Part shown: positions 43,583-53,187 of the stretch, piece after piece
Layout of the letters: every line of letters begins with the position of its first letter
Numbering within the stretch: the stretch's first letter is position 1
Source of the DNA: Lachnospiraceae bacterium
GTDB lineage: Bacteria > Bacillota > Clostridia > Lachnospirales > Lachnospiraceae
Assembly (NCBI GenBank): GCA_029227035.1
Contig: JAQXZD010000093.1
Span: forward strand, 1 to 55,082
DNA: 55,082 nucleotides
Direction of reading: 5' to 3'
Program-made: the position numbers and the translations under genes
The notes under the pieces: model-generated
Seen by the model: the letters and a program-made list of their open reading frames with translations, nothing else
The model's database searches: none
Told to the model about the DNA's origin: nothing

Positions 43583-45859
43583 ATGAAGACATCAGTAATC
43601 GGTTTTCCCAGAATCGGAGCTTTACGGGAATTAAAGTTTGCTTCTGAGAAATATTTTAGAAAAGAAATTACGGCTAAGGAGCTTAGCGAGACGGCAAAGG
43701 CTTTGCGTAAGACACATTGGCTTGCACAAAAGAATGCAGAAACAGATTATATATCCGGCAATGATTTTTCGTATTATGATTTAATGCTGGATACAGCGGC
43801 AATGTTTAATATAGTGCCGAAGCGTTATAAGGAGCTTAATCTGTCAGAACTGGATACCTACTTTGCAATGGCACGCGGTTATCAGGGAGCGTCAGGAGAC
43901 GTAAAGGCTCTTGCTATGAAGAAATGGTTCAACACGAATTATCATTATATTGTTCCTGAGATAGAGGATGACACAAAGATTCAGCTTTCAGGCAATAAAT
44001 TGTGGGATGAGTATACGGAGGCAAAAGAGCTTGGAATTGAGACGAAGCCTGTTGTAATCGGGGCATATACCTTGTTAAAGTTATGCCGGTATACCGGAGA
44101 AAAGACAGCGAAGGATTTTGAAGCTGCCGTAATTCTTGCTTATCAGGAACTGGTGAAAAAGTGCGAGGCGCACGAAATTGCATGGATTCAGATTGATGAA
44201 CCGGCGCTTGCCCGGGATATGGATCGGGAGGATTTGGAGCTGTTCCATAGAATTTATGACGCGGTTCTTCCGGCAAAAAACAATTGCAAAATTTTGCTGC
44301 AGACCTATTTCGGGGATGTGCGTGATGTATATGGCGATTTGATAAAACTGCCGTTTGATGGAATCGGGCTTGATTTTATCGAGGGAAAGGAAACCTGTAA
44401 TCTTATCGAAAAATACGGTTTTCCAAAGGATAAGCTGCTGTTTGCAGGTCTGGTCAACGGTAAAAATATCTGGAAAAATCATTATAAAAATACCTTACAG
44501 ACATTGGAGGCGTTAAAGCAAAAAGGAATTCAGACGGTATTGTCAACCTCATGCTCTCTGCTGCATGTTCCGTATACTCTGAAAAATGAAACCGCATTGT
44601 CGGATGAGTATTTGTCCCATTTTGCTTTTGCAGAGGAAAAACTGATCGAATTAAAGGAGTTAAAAAAGCTTGCAGAGTGCAGTGATTATCGTGCGGAGGC
44701 AGCGTACAAGAGCAACGAGGAACTTTTTGCCCAAAAGAGAGATTGCGAAAATGAAGGTGTGAAGGAGAGACTTTCGCAGGTGACCGAGCAGGATTATATA
44801 AGACTTCCAAAGCGAAGCGAGCGCCAGAAGTTGCAGAAAAAGGCACTGAATATTCCAAAGCTTCCGACTACCACAATCGGTTCTTTTCCACAGACAAGGG
44901 ATGTAAAGGCAAACCGCTCTGCTTACCGTAAGGGAGAAATCTCAAAGGAAGAGTATGTGGAATTCAATAAGAAAAAAATAGCAGAGTGTATCCGGTGGCA
45001 GGAAGAAATCGGACTGGATTTTCTGGTACATGGCGAATACGAGAGAAATGACATGGTGGAGTATTTCGGAGAAGCATTAGGAGGTTTTCTGTTCACGGAA
45101 AAGGCATGGGTGCAATCCTACGGTACAAGATGTGTGAAACCGCCGATTATCTGGGGCGATGTGTACAGAGAGAAGCCGATTACGGTAGAATGGTCCGTCT
45201 ATGCGCAGTCACAGACAGACAAGATTGTGAAGGGAATGCTTACGGGACCGGTTACCATTTTAAACTGGTCATTCCCGAGAGAAGACATTTCCATCAAGGA
45301 GTCCATCTCCCAGATTGCACTGGCCATCCGGGATGAGGTTCTTGATTTGGAGAAAAACGGAATCCGCATGATTCAGATTGACGAAGCGGCATTAAGAGAA
45401 AAGCTGCCGCTCAGAAAATCGGACTGGTACAGTGAGTATCTGGATTTTGCCATTCCTGCATTCCGCCTGACACACAGCGGGGTAAAACCGGAAACCCAGA
45501 TTCATACCCATATGTGTTACAGCGAGTTTACGGATATCATTCCGGCAATTGATGATATGGATGCAGATGTGATTACCTTCGAGGCATCCCGTTCGGATTT
45601 GCAGATATTGGATTCATTGAAGGAAAATCATTTTGAAACGGAAGTTGGTCCGGGTGTGTATGATATTCATTCGCCGAGAGTACCGTCGGTGGAGGAAATT
45701 GTGGATGCATTAAATACAATGCTTACCAAAATCGACAGGGATAAGCTGTGGGTAAATCCGGACTGCGGATTAAAGACGAGAGGTGTACCGGAAACGGAAG
45801 CAAGTCTGAAAAACATGGTGGAGGCTGCAAAACGGGTAAAATCCGAAAAAAATGTTTGA
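43583..45859 (+). CDS. metE: Cobalamin-independent methionine synthase
   Basis: MetE transfers a methyl group from polyglutamyl methyltetrahydrofolate to homocysteine without B12. The 758-residue protein has the N-terminal half starting [17 protein letters not shown] and a catalytic C-terminal half with [10 protein letters not shown], and the zinc ligands in HTHMCYSEF and [21 protein letters not shown] precedes the ATG at 43583; the open frame further upstream runs through the terminator. Having this enzyme makes methionine synthesis independent of cobalamin, relevant to the damaged cbiD in the same window. Confidence 0.96.
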   Translation: MKTSVIGFPRIGALRELKFASEKYFRKEITAKELSETAKALRKTHWLAQKNAETDYISGNDFSYYDLMLDTAAMFNIVPKRYKELNLSELDTYFAMARGYQGASGDVKALAMKKWFNTNYHYIVPEIEDDTKIQLSGNKLWDEYTEAKELGIETKPVVIGAYTLLKLCRYTGEKTAKDFEAAVILAYQELVKKCEAHEIAWIQIDEPALARDMDREDLELFHRIYDAVLPAKNNCKILLQTYFGDVRDVYGDLIKLPFDGIGLDFIEGKETCNLIEKYGFPKDKLLFAGLVNGKNIWKNHYKNTLQTLEALKQKGIQTVLSTSCSLLHVPYTLKNETALSDEYLSHFAFAEEKLIELKELKKLAECSDYRAEAAYKSNEELFAQKRDCENEGVKERLSQVTEQDYIRLPKRSERQKLQKKALNIPKLPTTTIGSFPQTRDVKANRSAYRKGEISKEEYVEFNKKKIAECIRWQEEIGLDFLVHGEYERNDMVEYFGEALGGFLFTEKAWVQSYGTRCVKPPIIWGDVYREKPITVEWSVYAQSQTDKIVKGMLTGPVTILNWSFPREDISIKESISQIALAIRDEVLDLEKNGIRMIQIDEAALREKLPLRKSDWYSEYLDFAIPAFRLTHSGVKPETQIHTHMCYSEFTDIIPAIDDMDADVITFEASRSDLQILDSLKENHFETEVGPGVYDIHSPRVPSVEEIVDALNTMLTKIDRDKLWVNPDCGLKTRGVPETEASLKNMVEAAKRVKSEKNV

Positions 45860-45884
45860 CAACCACTCTCAAAGATGGTATTTT
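45856..45884 (+). promoter_or_regulatory. Promoter of the PTS operon
   Basis: TTGACA (45856-45861, over the metE stop codon) and TATTTT (45879-45884) are 17 bases apart. Confidence 0.6.
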
Positions 45885-45914
45885 TTTAATAAATTTGTGG
45901 TATCTTAGATAAGA

Positions 45915-45967
45915 GGCATTAACTGTACATAACATTTTGGATGTTTATGTGGGCTAGTGCCTTTTTT
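45915..45967 (+). terminator. Leader terminator before the PTS gene
   Basis: GGCATTA (45915-45921) pairs with TAGTGCC (45955-45961), with an inner ACATAAC/GTTTATGT stem, and TTTTTT follows. It lies between the promoter and the IICBA start, so it can act as an attenuator, as in glucose-type PTS operons controlled by GlcT/LicT-like antiterminators. No such antiterminator gene is in the window and I cannot identify a clear RAT site. Confidence 0.65.
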
Positions 45968-46019
45968 CGATATAAACATATGCGTCCGATATGTAATTTT
46001 TTTAGGAGAGAAGAGAGGA

Positions 46020-48110
46020 ATGAAAGATAAAATATTTGGGGTTTTACAACGTGTCGGACGCAGTTTTATGCTGCCGATTGCCATTCTTCCGGTTGCCGGA
46101 CTTTTGCTTGGAATCGGAAGTTCGTTTACGAATGAAACGACGATTTCGACATACGGGCTCGGCTGGCTGTTGGGGGACGGAACGGTTCTTCATGCGCTGC
46201 TGGTTATCATGAGTAAAGTCGGAAGCATAATATTCGACAATCTGCCGTTAATCTTTGCGGTAGGAGTGGCAATCGGGATGGCAAAGAAAGAAAAAGAAGT
46301 GTCCGCGTTGTCCGCCGTGATTGCGTATTTTGTCATGAATATTGCAATTAACGCCATGCTGTCGATTAATGGAAAGATATTGGAGAATGGAGAGCTTGCA
46401 AACGAGGTATTGGACGGAACCATTGCTTCGGCATGTGGAATTCAGACTCTGCAGATGGGCGTATTTGGCGGTATTATTGTAGGATTGGGAGTTGCGGCAC
46501 TTCACAATAAGTTTTACAGGATACAGCTTCCGAATGCATTATCATTTTTCGGAGGAACCAGATTTGTTCCGATTGTTTCAACCGTGGTTTATATGCTTGT
46601 GGGAATCGGAATGTATTATATCTGGCCGGCCGTGCAAAATGGAATTTATGCGCTGGGCGGCCTGGTGACAGGAACCGGATATGTGGGGACATTGGTTTTC
46701 GGCATCATAAAGAGAGCCCTGATTCCGTTCGGGTTGCATCATGTGTTCTATATGCCGTTTTGGCAGACGGCAGTTGGAGGAACGATGGAGGTTGCCGGAC
46801 AGATGGTGCAGGGCGGACAGAATATTTTCTTTGCACAGTTGGCGGATTCTGCCAATGTAGCACATTTTAGTGCGGATGCAACGAGGTATTTTTCCGGAGA
46901 ATTTATTTTTATGATGTTTGGTCTGCCGGGGGCAGCGCTGGCAATGTATCACTGTGCGAAACCTGAGAAAAAGAAAACGGCGGGAAGTTTATTGCTTTCT
47001 GCGACGCTGGCCTGTGTTTTGACCGGTATTACAGAGCCGCTTGAATTTTCCTTCTTGTTTGTAGCGCCTGCATTATTTGTGGTTCAGGTAATTTTGGCAG
47101 GTTCTGCCTATATGGTGGCGCATATGCTGAATATCGCAGTGGGACTTACTTTTTCCGGTGGTTTTTTGGACTTTTTCCTGTTTGGAATCCTGCAGGGGAA
47201 TGAGAGGACAGGATGGATGCTTGTGATTCCGGTTGGAATTGTTTATTTCTTCCTATACTATTTTATCTTTAAATTCCTGATTAAGAAATTTAACTTTAAG
47301 ACGCCGGGCAGGGAAGAAGATGGAGAAGAGACAAAGCTGTATACCAAGGCTGATGTCAATGCGCAAAAAGAAAACCCAAAAACCGGGAACGAAGATACTG
47401 GAGAAGAAGATGAGTTGAGTGCTATAATAACAAGAGGACTTGGAGGCAGGAGCAACATCAGTGATGTGGATTGTTGCGCAACCAGACTCCGCTGCAGCGT
47501 ATATGATGCAAAACTGGTGGATGATAGTGTGCTTAAGTCTACCGGGGCATCCGGTGTTGTGCACAAGGGCAATGGAGTACAGGTGATTTACGGACCAAAT
47601 GTAACCGTGATTAAATCAAACCTTGAAGATTATCTGGAAAAAGAGACTCTGTCCATTACCATCTCCAGTCCGATCAAAGGAATTGCCGCAGATTTATCCA
47701 CTGCGCCGGATGAAGCGTTTGCAGAACGAATGATGGGGGATGGTGTAGTGGTGACGCCGGTTGATTCGTTGGTAAGGGCTCCTGAGGATGGCGAAGTATG
47801 CTTTGTATTTGACACTAAGCATGCCGTGGGATTTATGACCGATTCCGGTATCAGTCTTTTGATTCATGTGGGAATCGATACGGTGAAACTGAACGGAGAA
47901 GGCTTTGAAGTTCTGGTAGAAAGCGGGCAAAAGGTAAAAAAGGGCGAGCCAATGTTAAAATTGGATTTGGATTATATAAAAGAAAATGCACCATCGATTG
48001 TCACACCGATTTTATGCACGGAGCTGGAAGACAATCAGAAGATTCGCCTTTTGAAAGAGGGAGAAATAGAAGCAGGGGAAGCCTTGTTCGCTGTGGAACG
48101 TTATGAATAA
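46020..48110 (+). CDS. PTS glucose/N-acetylglucosamine-type transporter, EIICBA
   Basis: The 696-residue protein has three PTS units: a IIC membrane domain (RSFMLPIAILPVAGLLLGIG at the start, GLHHVFYMPFW, and ITEPLEFSFLFVAP with the substrate Glu), a IIB domain with the phosphorylated Cys in DVDCCATRLR near residue 484, and a IIA domain with the active His in LLIHVGIDTVKL near residue 623. Its general plan matches PtsG and NagE; the exact sugar cannot be told from sequence. AGGAGAGAAGAGAGGA precedes the ATG. ptsH and ptsI follow, so one operon makes a complete sugar PTS. Confidence 0.92.
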   Translation: MKDKIFGVLQRVGRSFMLPIAILPVAGLLLGIGSSFTNETTISTYGLGWLLGDGTVLHALLVIMSKVGSIIFDNLPLIFAVGVAIGMAKKEKEVSALSAVIAYFVMNIAINAMLSINGKILENGELANEVLDGTIASACGIQTLQMGVFGGIIVGLGVAALHNKFYRIQLPNALSFFGGTRFVPIVSTVVYMLVGIGMYYIWPAVQNGIYALGGLVTGTGYVGTLVFGIIKRALIPFGLHHVFYMPFWQTAVGGTMEVAGQMVQGGQNIFFAQLADSANVAHFSADATRYFSGEFIFMMFGLPGAALAMYHCAKPEKKKTAGSLLLSATLACVLTGITEPLEFSFLFVAPALFVVQVILAGSAYMVAHMLNIAVGLTFSGGFLDFFLFGILQGNERTGWMLVIPVGIVYFFLYYFIFKFLIKKFNFKTPGREEDGEETKLYTKADVNAQKENPKTGNEDTGEEDELSAIITRGLGGRSNISDVDCCATRLRCSVYDAKLVDDSVLKSTGASGVVHKGNGVQVIYGPNVTVIKSNLEDYLEKETLSITISSPIKGIAADLSTAPDEAFAERMMGDGVVVTPVDSLVRAPEDGEVCFVFDTKHAVGFMTDSGISLLIHVGIDTVKLNGEGFEVLVESGQKVKKGEPMLKLDLDYIKENAPSIVTPILCTELEDNQKIRLLKEGEIEAGEALFAVERYE

Positions 48111-48162
48111 AAGCAGGAGAGGGAAGAGAAATATATAAGAGCAGAAAGGGCAGACAGATATT

Positions 48163-48420
48163 ATGAAAGAATTTAACTATGTAATTACGGATGAGGTGGG
48201 AATTCATGCGAGACCGGCAGGAATGCTGGTAAAGGAAGCAAAAAAGTATGAAAGCAAAATTGTAATTTCCAAGGATGGAAAGAGTGCGGAGGCAACAAAG
48301 CTGATGGCGCTCATGGGGCTTGGCGTAAAATGCGGACAGACGGTAACGGTAGAGATAACCGGAGCAGATGAAGAGGCTGCATGTGAAGGGGTAATGGCAT
48401 TTTTTAAGGAGAACCTGTAA
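48163..48420 (+). CDS. ptsH: HPr phosphocarrier protein lacking the regulatory Ser46
   Basis: The 85-residue protein has the catalytic His15 in GIHARPAG. Aligned without gaps from His15 to the classical HPr sequence, residue 46 is Lys (GKSAEATKLMALMGLG), with Thr at 45, instead of the Ser that HPr kinase modifies in Firmicutes. It should carry phosphate between enzyme I and the EIIs but may not take part in CcpA-linked catabolite repression. Another HPr may exist elsewhere in the genome. Confidence 0.93.
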   Translation: MKEFNYVITDEVGIHARPAGMLVKEAKKYESKIVISKDGKSAEATKLMALMGLGVKCGQTVTVEITGADEEAACEGVMAFFKENL

Positions 48421-48441
48421 AAATTCTGGAGGTGAAAACAT

Positions 48442-50076
48442 ATGCAAAGCTTTTTAGGAAAACCGGTGTATAAGGGAATTGCCATGGGTCCGGTTGTCGT
48501 TTTGAAACATGATGATTTTCAGGTGAAACGCAAAAAAGCAGAAGATACGGAAGCAGAAATCATAAGGCTGGAACAGGCGAAAGAGCAGGCAGAGAAACAG
48601 CTTCAGGTGTTGCATGACAAAGCGGTAAAAGAAGTGGGAGAAGACAGTGCCGCAATTTTTGAGGTGCACCAAATGATGCTGGAAGACGAAGATTATCTGG
48701 ATGCGATTCACAATATGATTCAAACGGAAGGCGTGAACGCTGAATATGCGGTGGCTGTGACCGGTGACAATTTTGCCGAAATGTTTGCCAGCATGGAGGA
48801 TGATTATATGAAAGCGAGAGCGGCGGATGTGAAAGATATTTCGAACCGTTTGCTGAAGAACCTCGTTGGCGAAGGAGAAATTGATTTTCGTTCCATGGAG
48901 CCATCCATTATTGTGGCAGAGGATTTAAGCCCAAGTGAAACCGTGCAGATGGACAAAGAAAAGATTCTTGCCTTTGTGACAGTACATGGTTCGACAAACT
49001 CTCATACGGCGATTCTTGCGCGTATGATGAATATACCGGCGTTGATTGGCGTGCCACTGAATCTGGAAGAAATTCATACGGGAATGAAAGCGGTTGTAGA
49101 TGGATTTCAGGGGAAAATGATTTTGGAGCCGACCGGAGAAATTTGCAGGCAGACGTCAGACAGGATAGGGGAAGAAACAGAAAAACTGCAGCTTTTACAG
49201 ACCTTAAAAGGAAAAGAAAATATCACTTTGGATGGAAAAAAAATAAATATCTACGCCAACATCGGAAGTGTGGGAGACATCGGGTATGTGCTTGAAAATG
49301 ATGCCGGAGGCATAGGTCTGTTTCGGAGTGAGTTTTTATATCTGGGAAAGAAGGATTTCCCTTCGGAAGAAGAACAGTTTCAGGCATATAAAAAAGTGCT
49401 GCAGATGATGGCCGGAAAAAAGGTGATTATCCGGACTCTGGATATTGGTGCAGACAAGCAGGTGGATTATTTTACTCTGGAAAAAGAGGATAATCCGGCA
49501 ATGGGTTATCGTGCAATCCGCATTTGCCTGAAGCAGCCGGAAATTTTTAAGACGCAGCTTCGCGCGTTGCTTCGTGCAGCAGTATTTGGGAATCTTTCCA
49601 TTATGTATCCAATGATTATTTCCACAGAGGAAGTAACACAGATCTATGAAATTGTGGATCAGGTGCAAAGGGAGCTGGAAGAGGAGCAGATTCCTTATAA
49701 GCTGCCGGAACAGGGAATTATGATTGAAACCCCGGCAGCAGTCATGATAAGTGATGAATTGGCAGAGATGGTTGATTTTTTCAGCATTGGAACGAATGAT
49801 TTAACGCAGTATACTCTGGCAATAGACAGGCAGAATGCGAAACTGGATGACTTTTACAATCCGCAGCACAAGGCAATTATGAAAATGATTCAGATGGTTG
49901 TCGATAATGCGCACAAACACGGAAAGTGGGTTGGAATATGCGGAGAGCTTGGCGCGAATCCGGAACTCACGGAGAGTTTTGTCCGCATGGGTGTGGATGA
50001 ATTGTCGGTTGCCCCTTCCATGATACTTAAAATAAGAAAAGCTGTGAGGGAAATGAAGGTTTTACCGAAGGGATGA
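48442..50076 (+). CDS. ptsI: Phosphoenolpyruvate-protein phosphotransferase, enzyme I
   Basis: Enzyme I takes phosphate from PEP to HPr. The 544-residue product has the active-site His in HGSTNSHTAILARMM, the PEP-binding GIGLFRSEFLYL and the DFFSIGTNDLTQYTLA block, and the catalytic Cys in GICGELGAN. CTGGAGGTGAAAACAT precedes the start, 21 bases after ptsH. Confidence 0.96.
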   Translation: MQSFLGKPVYKGIAMGPVVVLKHDDFQVKRKKAEDTEAEIIRLEQAKEQAEKQLQVLHDKAVKEVGEDSAAIFEVHQMMLEDEDYLDAIHNMIQTEGVNAEYAVAVTGDNFAEMFASMEDDYMKARAADVKDISNRLLKNLVGEGEIDFRSMEPSIIVAEDLSPSETVQMDKEKILAFVTVHGSTNSHTAILARMMNIPALIGVPLNLEEIHTGMKAVVDGFQGKMILEPTGEICRQTSDRIGEETEKLQLLQTLKGKENITLDGKKINIYANIGSVGDIGYVLENDAGGIGLFRSEFLYLGKKDFPSEEEQFQAYKKVLQMMAGKKVIIRTLDIGADKQVDYFTLEKEDNPAMGYRAIRICLKQPEIFKTQLRALLRAAVFGNLSIMYPMIISTEEVTQIYEIVDQVQRELEEEQIPYKLPEQGIMIETPAAVMISDELAEMVDFFSIGTNDLTQYTLAIDRQNAKLDDFYNPQHKAIMKMIQMVVDNAHKHGKWVGICGELGANPELTESFVRMGVDELSVAPSMILKIRKAVREMKVLPKG

Positions 50077-50113
50077 GGCCGGTAAAAAACGGAAGGAAAA
50101 GATAAGTGTAAAT

Positions 50114-51184
50114 ATGAAAAAAGTACGAAAGAAGATATGGTATATTTTGGGCAGTCTGATATGTCTGGTACTTATATATAAATGCTTCATATCAGGACAT
50201 TCCGTTCCGATTTTGGGAGACGCAGCGATATCGGAATATCGAACAGTTGAATTAGGAGATGCAGAGCAAAGCATATTAATCAGGGGAGAAGACAAATCGA
50301 ATCCTGTTTTGCTGTATATTCATGGAGGTCCCGGAGATCCGGAAACTCCTTATATCGTACCCTATCAAAAAGAATGGGAAAAATATTTTACCGTTGTGAA
50401 TTGGGATCAAAGAGGAAGTGGGCGTTCCTATCATGCAGAAATAGGCAGGGACAGTCTGAACACAGAGCAAATATGTGCGGATGCAGTGGAACTGACGGAG
50501 TATTTAAGAGAAGAGTTTTGTGTGGATAAAATATATCTGGTTGGTCATTCCTATGGCACTTATGTTGGAATGAAATGTATTCGAATGAAGCCGGAATATT
50601 ATCATGCCTATGTTGGAATGGGGCAGGTAGCAGACCAGCAGGAAAATGAGAAGATCCTGATTTCGTATGCAACGGAAATGGCAGAAAAAGAGTCCAATAA
50701 AAAGGCAATTGCGGAACTTGCTTCATTGGGAGACCTGCCCTATGATCAAACTGATTTTGGCAGTAAGATTTCGCTTTCAAGGAAATGGACCACTTATTAT
50801 GGCGGAGCCATATTCGACAGAAAAAATGTGAATTTCCTGTTTGCAGAGGCAGTAATCAGGCCGGAGTACAGCCTGATGAATTTAATGGATTATCTTAAAG
50901 GAGAAGAGTTGTATTATTCCAACACAGAGAAGGATACGGCACGTTGGGAATTATTTCATGCAAATTTGCATGAAGAGGCACCGAGTGTAGAGGTACCTGT
51001 TTATTTCATTCAGGGTAAAAATGATTATATTACGTCATATGAAGCATGCGAACGGTATTTTGATGAGATGCAGGCGCCGTTTAAAGAATTGATTCCTTTA
51101 TCGGAATGTGCGCATAATCCCATCATTGAAAAGACAGATGAAGTGAGCAGAGTGCTGATTGATAAGGTGCTGTTGGAGAAATAA
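50114..51184 (+). CDS. Alpha/beta hydrolase, proline iminopeptidase-like, membrane-anchored
   Basis: The 356-residue protein has one N-terminal membrane segment (about residues 9-25) and then an alpha/beta hydrolase: the oxyanion HGGPGDPE, WDQRGSGRS, the nucleophile elbow GHSYGTY, an Asp in GKNDYIT and a His in CAHNPI near the end. This order is that of the proline iminopeptidase group (peptidase S33). The active domain should face outward. The substrate is unknown. Confidence 0.88.
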   Translation: MKKVRKKIWYILGSLICLVLIYKCFISGHSVPILGDAAISEYRTVELGDAEQSILIRGEDKSNPVLLYIHGGPGDPETPYIVPYQKEWEKYFTVVNWDQRGSGRSYHAEIGRDSLNTEQICADAVELTEYLREEFCVDKIYLVGHSYGTYVGMKCIRMKPEYYHAYVGMGQVADQQENEKILISYATEMAEKESNKKAIAELASLGDLPYDQTDFGSKISLSRKWTTYYGGAIFDRKNVNFLFAEAVIRPEYSLMNLMDYLKGEELYYSNTEKDTARWELFHANLHEEAPSVEVPVYFIQGKNDYITSYEACERYFDEMQAPFKELIPLSECAHNPIIEKTDEVSRVLIDKVLLEK

Positions 51185-51255
51185 AAGGATTTGCATGACA
51201 GTCGGGGCGTAAAACTTATTGTGCCAGAAAAGAAGAATTTTGTGAAAAATAGGAA

Positions 51256-51283
51256 TGGACAATATCTCAGATTGTGCTAAAAT
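51256..51283 (+). promoter_or_regulatory. Promoter and operator of the TetR gene
   Basis: TGGACA (51256-51261) and TAAAAT (51278-51283) are 16 bases apart. ACAAT (51259-51263) and ATTGT (51271-51275) form an inverted repeat with a 7-base gap inside the promoter, suggesting autorepression. Confidence 0.5.
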
Positions 51284-51334
51284 TATGAAAAGATTTATAT
51301 AATAATATTTGCATAAGTGAGTAAGGAGAAAAAG

Positions 51335-51907
51335 ATGCCGCCAAAAGTACAAATTCAAAAAGAAAAGATATTGGAAACTGCATTGCAATTGCTGATTCGG
51401 GATGGGTATGAAGCAATTACGATTAAAACAGTAGCAAAGGAGCTTGGATCGTCTACGCAGCCAATTTCATGGACGTTTGGAAATATGGAGAATTTCAGGG
51501 AGGCGCTGGCGGAGTATGCGTTGGAGTATGCAAATCGGAAAATGCATTCTGATTCGGATGATCCGATGGAGGCATATGGAAAAGTTGGTACAGGTTATAT
51601 AGATATGGCTTTTGATGAGCCGAATCTGATTCGGTTTCTTCGCTCGGACGAAAAGCGGCTTCAGGGAAGCGGCGGTCTGGGAGGCAGCTTTGATGACAGG
51701 GCAAAAGCGGACAGGCAAAAGAAACTGGCTGAACAGTATTGCTGTACGGAAGAAGAAGCCGGGAAGTTTATGCAGAATATCGTCATTTATACACAGGGGC
51801 TTGTGTCCATGATTTTGTCAGGCGGACTCCATATTGGGCGGGAAGAGGCATATCAGTTAGTACATGAAATGGCAGAAATTTTGATGCAATCTATTATGAA
51901 GAAATGA
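51335..51907 (+). CDS. TetR-family regulator
   Basis: The 190-residue protein has an N-terminal TetR HTH (KILETALQLLIRDGYEAITIKTVAKELGSSTQPISWTFGN, here split over helix 1-3) and a helical ligand-binding part. AAGGAGAAAAAG lies before the ATG at 51335, preferred to a GTG at 51317. The AraC-type gene starts in its stop codon, so the two regulators are made together. Confidence 0.85.
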   Translation: MPPKVQIQKEKILETALQLLIRDGYEAITIKTVAKELGSSTQPISWTFGNMENFREALAEYALEYANRKMHSDSDDPMEAYGKVGTGYIDMAFDEPNLIRFLRSDEKRLQGSGGLGGSFDDRAKADRQKKLAEQYCCTEEEAGKFMQNIVIYTQGLVSMILSGGLHIGREEAYQLVHEMAEILMQSIMKK

Positions 51908-52512
51908 ATAAATTGGAATATATAAAAGATATATCTGCGGGTATTGAGGTAATCAGTTATGAGAAGGTCGATATTTCATATCCGGAACATACACATATAG
52001 GACATTCCGTATTGGGAATTGTAACAGAGGGAAGGATTGGGATAAGAATCAACGGGGAAGAATACCGTTGTCAGGAAGGTGAGTATTTTTCGGTGGCGCT
52101 CAATGTGCCTCATTCCATCTATCCGATATCGGATACCTATTCCATGATAAGTGTCTGCATACCGGCAGAGGATGACGCAAATAGGGAACTTGATATTATC
52201 AGAAATGAAATCATAGGAAACCCGGATTTGAAAATAAGTATAGCGGATATGGCAGAGAAGGTTCATGTCAGTTCTTATCATATGATTAGAAAATTCACGG
52301 ATGAAAATGGATTAACACCGCATAAGTTTCAACTTCAATGTCGCATCAGAAAAGCACAGGAATTGCTTGCAAGCGGTATGAAAGTAGTTGATGTAGCGCT
52401 GGCTGTGGGTTTTTGCGACCAAAGCCATCTGGACAGGGTTTTTAAGAAACAGGTGGGAATCTCTCCGGAAGAATATGTAAAGTCCGCAATTTTATCCAAG
52501 GCGGGAGAATAA
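51904..52512 (+). CDS. AraC-family regulator with N-terminal cupin
   Basis: The 202-residue protein has a short cupin-like sensor part (HTHIGHSVLGIVTEGRI, then QEGEYFSVALNVPHSI) and a C-terminal double HTH (ISIADMAEKVHVSSYHMIRKF and VVDVALAVGFCDQSHLDRVFKKQVG). The start overlaps the TetR stop (ATGA). It probably acts on the cupin gene downstream or on a distant target; the ligand is unknown. Confidence 0.88.
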   Translation: MNKLEYIKDISAGIEVISYEKVDISYPEHTHIGHSVLGIVTEGRIGIRINGEEYRCQEGEYFSVALNVPHSIYPISDTYSMISVCIPAEDDANRELDIIRNEIIGNPDLKISIADMAEKVHVSSYHMIRKFTDENGLTPHKFQLQCRIRKAQELLASGMKVVDVALAVGFCDQSHLDRVFKKQVGISPEEYVKSAILSKAGE

Positions 52513-52557
52513 GAATTTAGTAAAGTTGTCTTATCAAAAGAAAGAGAGGACAACAAT

Positions 52558-52947
52558 ATGAGCAGAGAAGTTTTTGAAGCATTTAATGACGGCCGTTTGA
52601 CAATTCCGGGAAAGGAAATTCGTTTCAATCAGATTGAATGGTCGAAGCATCCAACCTTTGAAGGAGTAGAATTAAAACATATTGTTACCGGGAAAGATAC
52701 GGATGGAAAGTTCAGTTATCATCTTGTAAGAATTGCACCCGGAAAGGCGATAAAAAATCATATTCACGAAACACAGCTTGAGACACATGAAGTGATTGAA
52801 GGAACCGGTACATGCATCAATGATGGTTTTGAATTAAAATATGAAGTGGGTGTAATTTCTATTATGCCGGCAGGTATTCCTCATGAAGTAGTGGCAGGAG
52901 AAGAAGGATTGTATCTGTTTGCAAAATTTATGCCTGCATTGTGCTAG
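52558..52947 (+). CDS. Single-domain cupin protein
   Basis: The 129-residue protein has both cupin motifs: APGKAIKNHIHETQLETHEVIEGTG, with the metal-binding His, His, Glu and His positions, and IMPAGIPHEV. AAAGAGAGGACAACAAT precedes the ATG. It may be a metal-dependent enzyme or a small-molecule binder. It follows the AraC gene by 45 bases and may be controlled by it. Confidence 0.85.
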   Translation: MSREVFEAFNDGRLTIPGKEIRFNQIEWSKHPTFEGVELKHIVTGKDTDGKFSYHLVRIAPGKAIKNHIHETQLETHEVIEGTGTCINDGFELKYEVGVISIMPAGIPHEVVAGEEGLYLFAKFMPALC

Positions 52948-52983
52948 AAAAGGGGCGAGTTATCGCGGGTAATCAAAGTTTTT

Positions 52984-53077
52984 GAGGGGCAACCTTTTTG
53001 AGGGTATCGTTTGAGGGTTTTATTTGAGGGGATTTCGTGAGGGGCTGGTTTGAGGGTTCTTTGTGAGGGTGAATGCA
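52984..53077 (+). repeat. GAGGG tandem repeat with 13-bp period
   Basis: GAGGG occurs at 52984, 53000, 53013, 53026, 53039, 53052 and 53065. The last six are exactly 13 bases apart; the first interval is 16. Bases between copies are T-rich but variable. The period does not preserve a codon frame, so this is DNA- or RNA-level structure. It lies between the cupin gene and a terminator, just ahead of an ISL3-type transposase gene. The function is unknown. Confidence 0.85.
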
Positions 53078-53082
53078 TAATA

Positions 53083-53132
53083 GAAAACAGGATTAATCAG
53101 TTTTGATGACTGGTCAATCCTGTTTTCTTTTT
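53083..53132 (+). terminator. Intrinsic terminator after the repeat
   Basis: GAAAACAGGATT (53083-53094) and AATCCTGTTTTC (53116-53127) are perfect inverted copies, followed by TTTTT. Confidence 0.85.
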
Positions 53133-53187
53133 ATCCATCTTTCTTTATGATTATTTTGCGGAAATAACTACATTGAAAGGAGGATAC

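Noticed and set aside
43344-43583. S-box, T-box or cobalamin riboswitch before metE
   Set aside because: No matching consensus; only a terminator and a promoter are visible.
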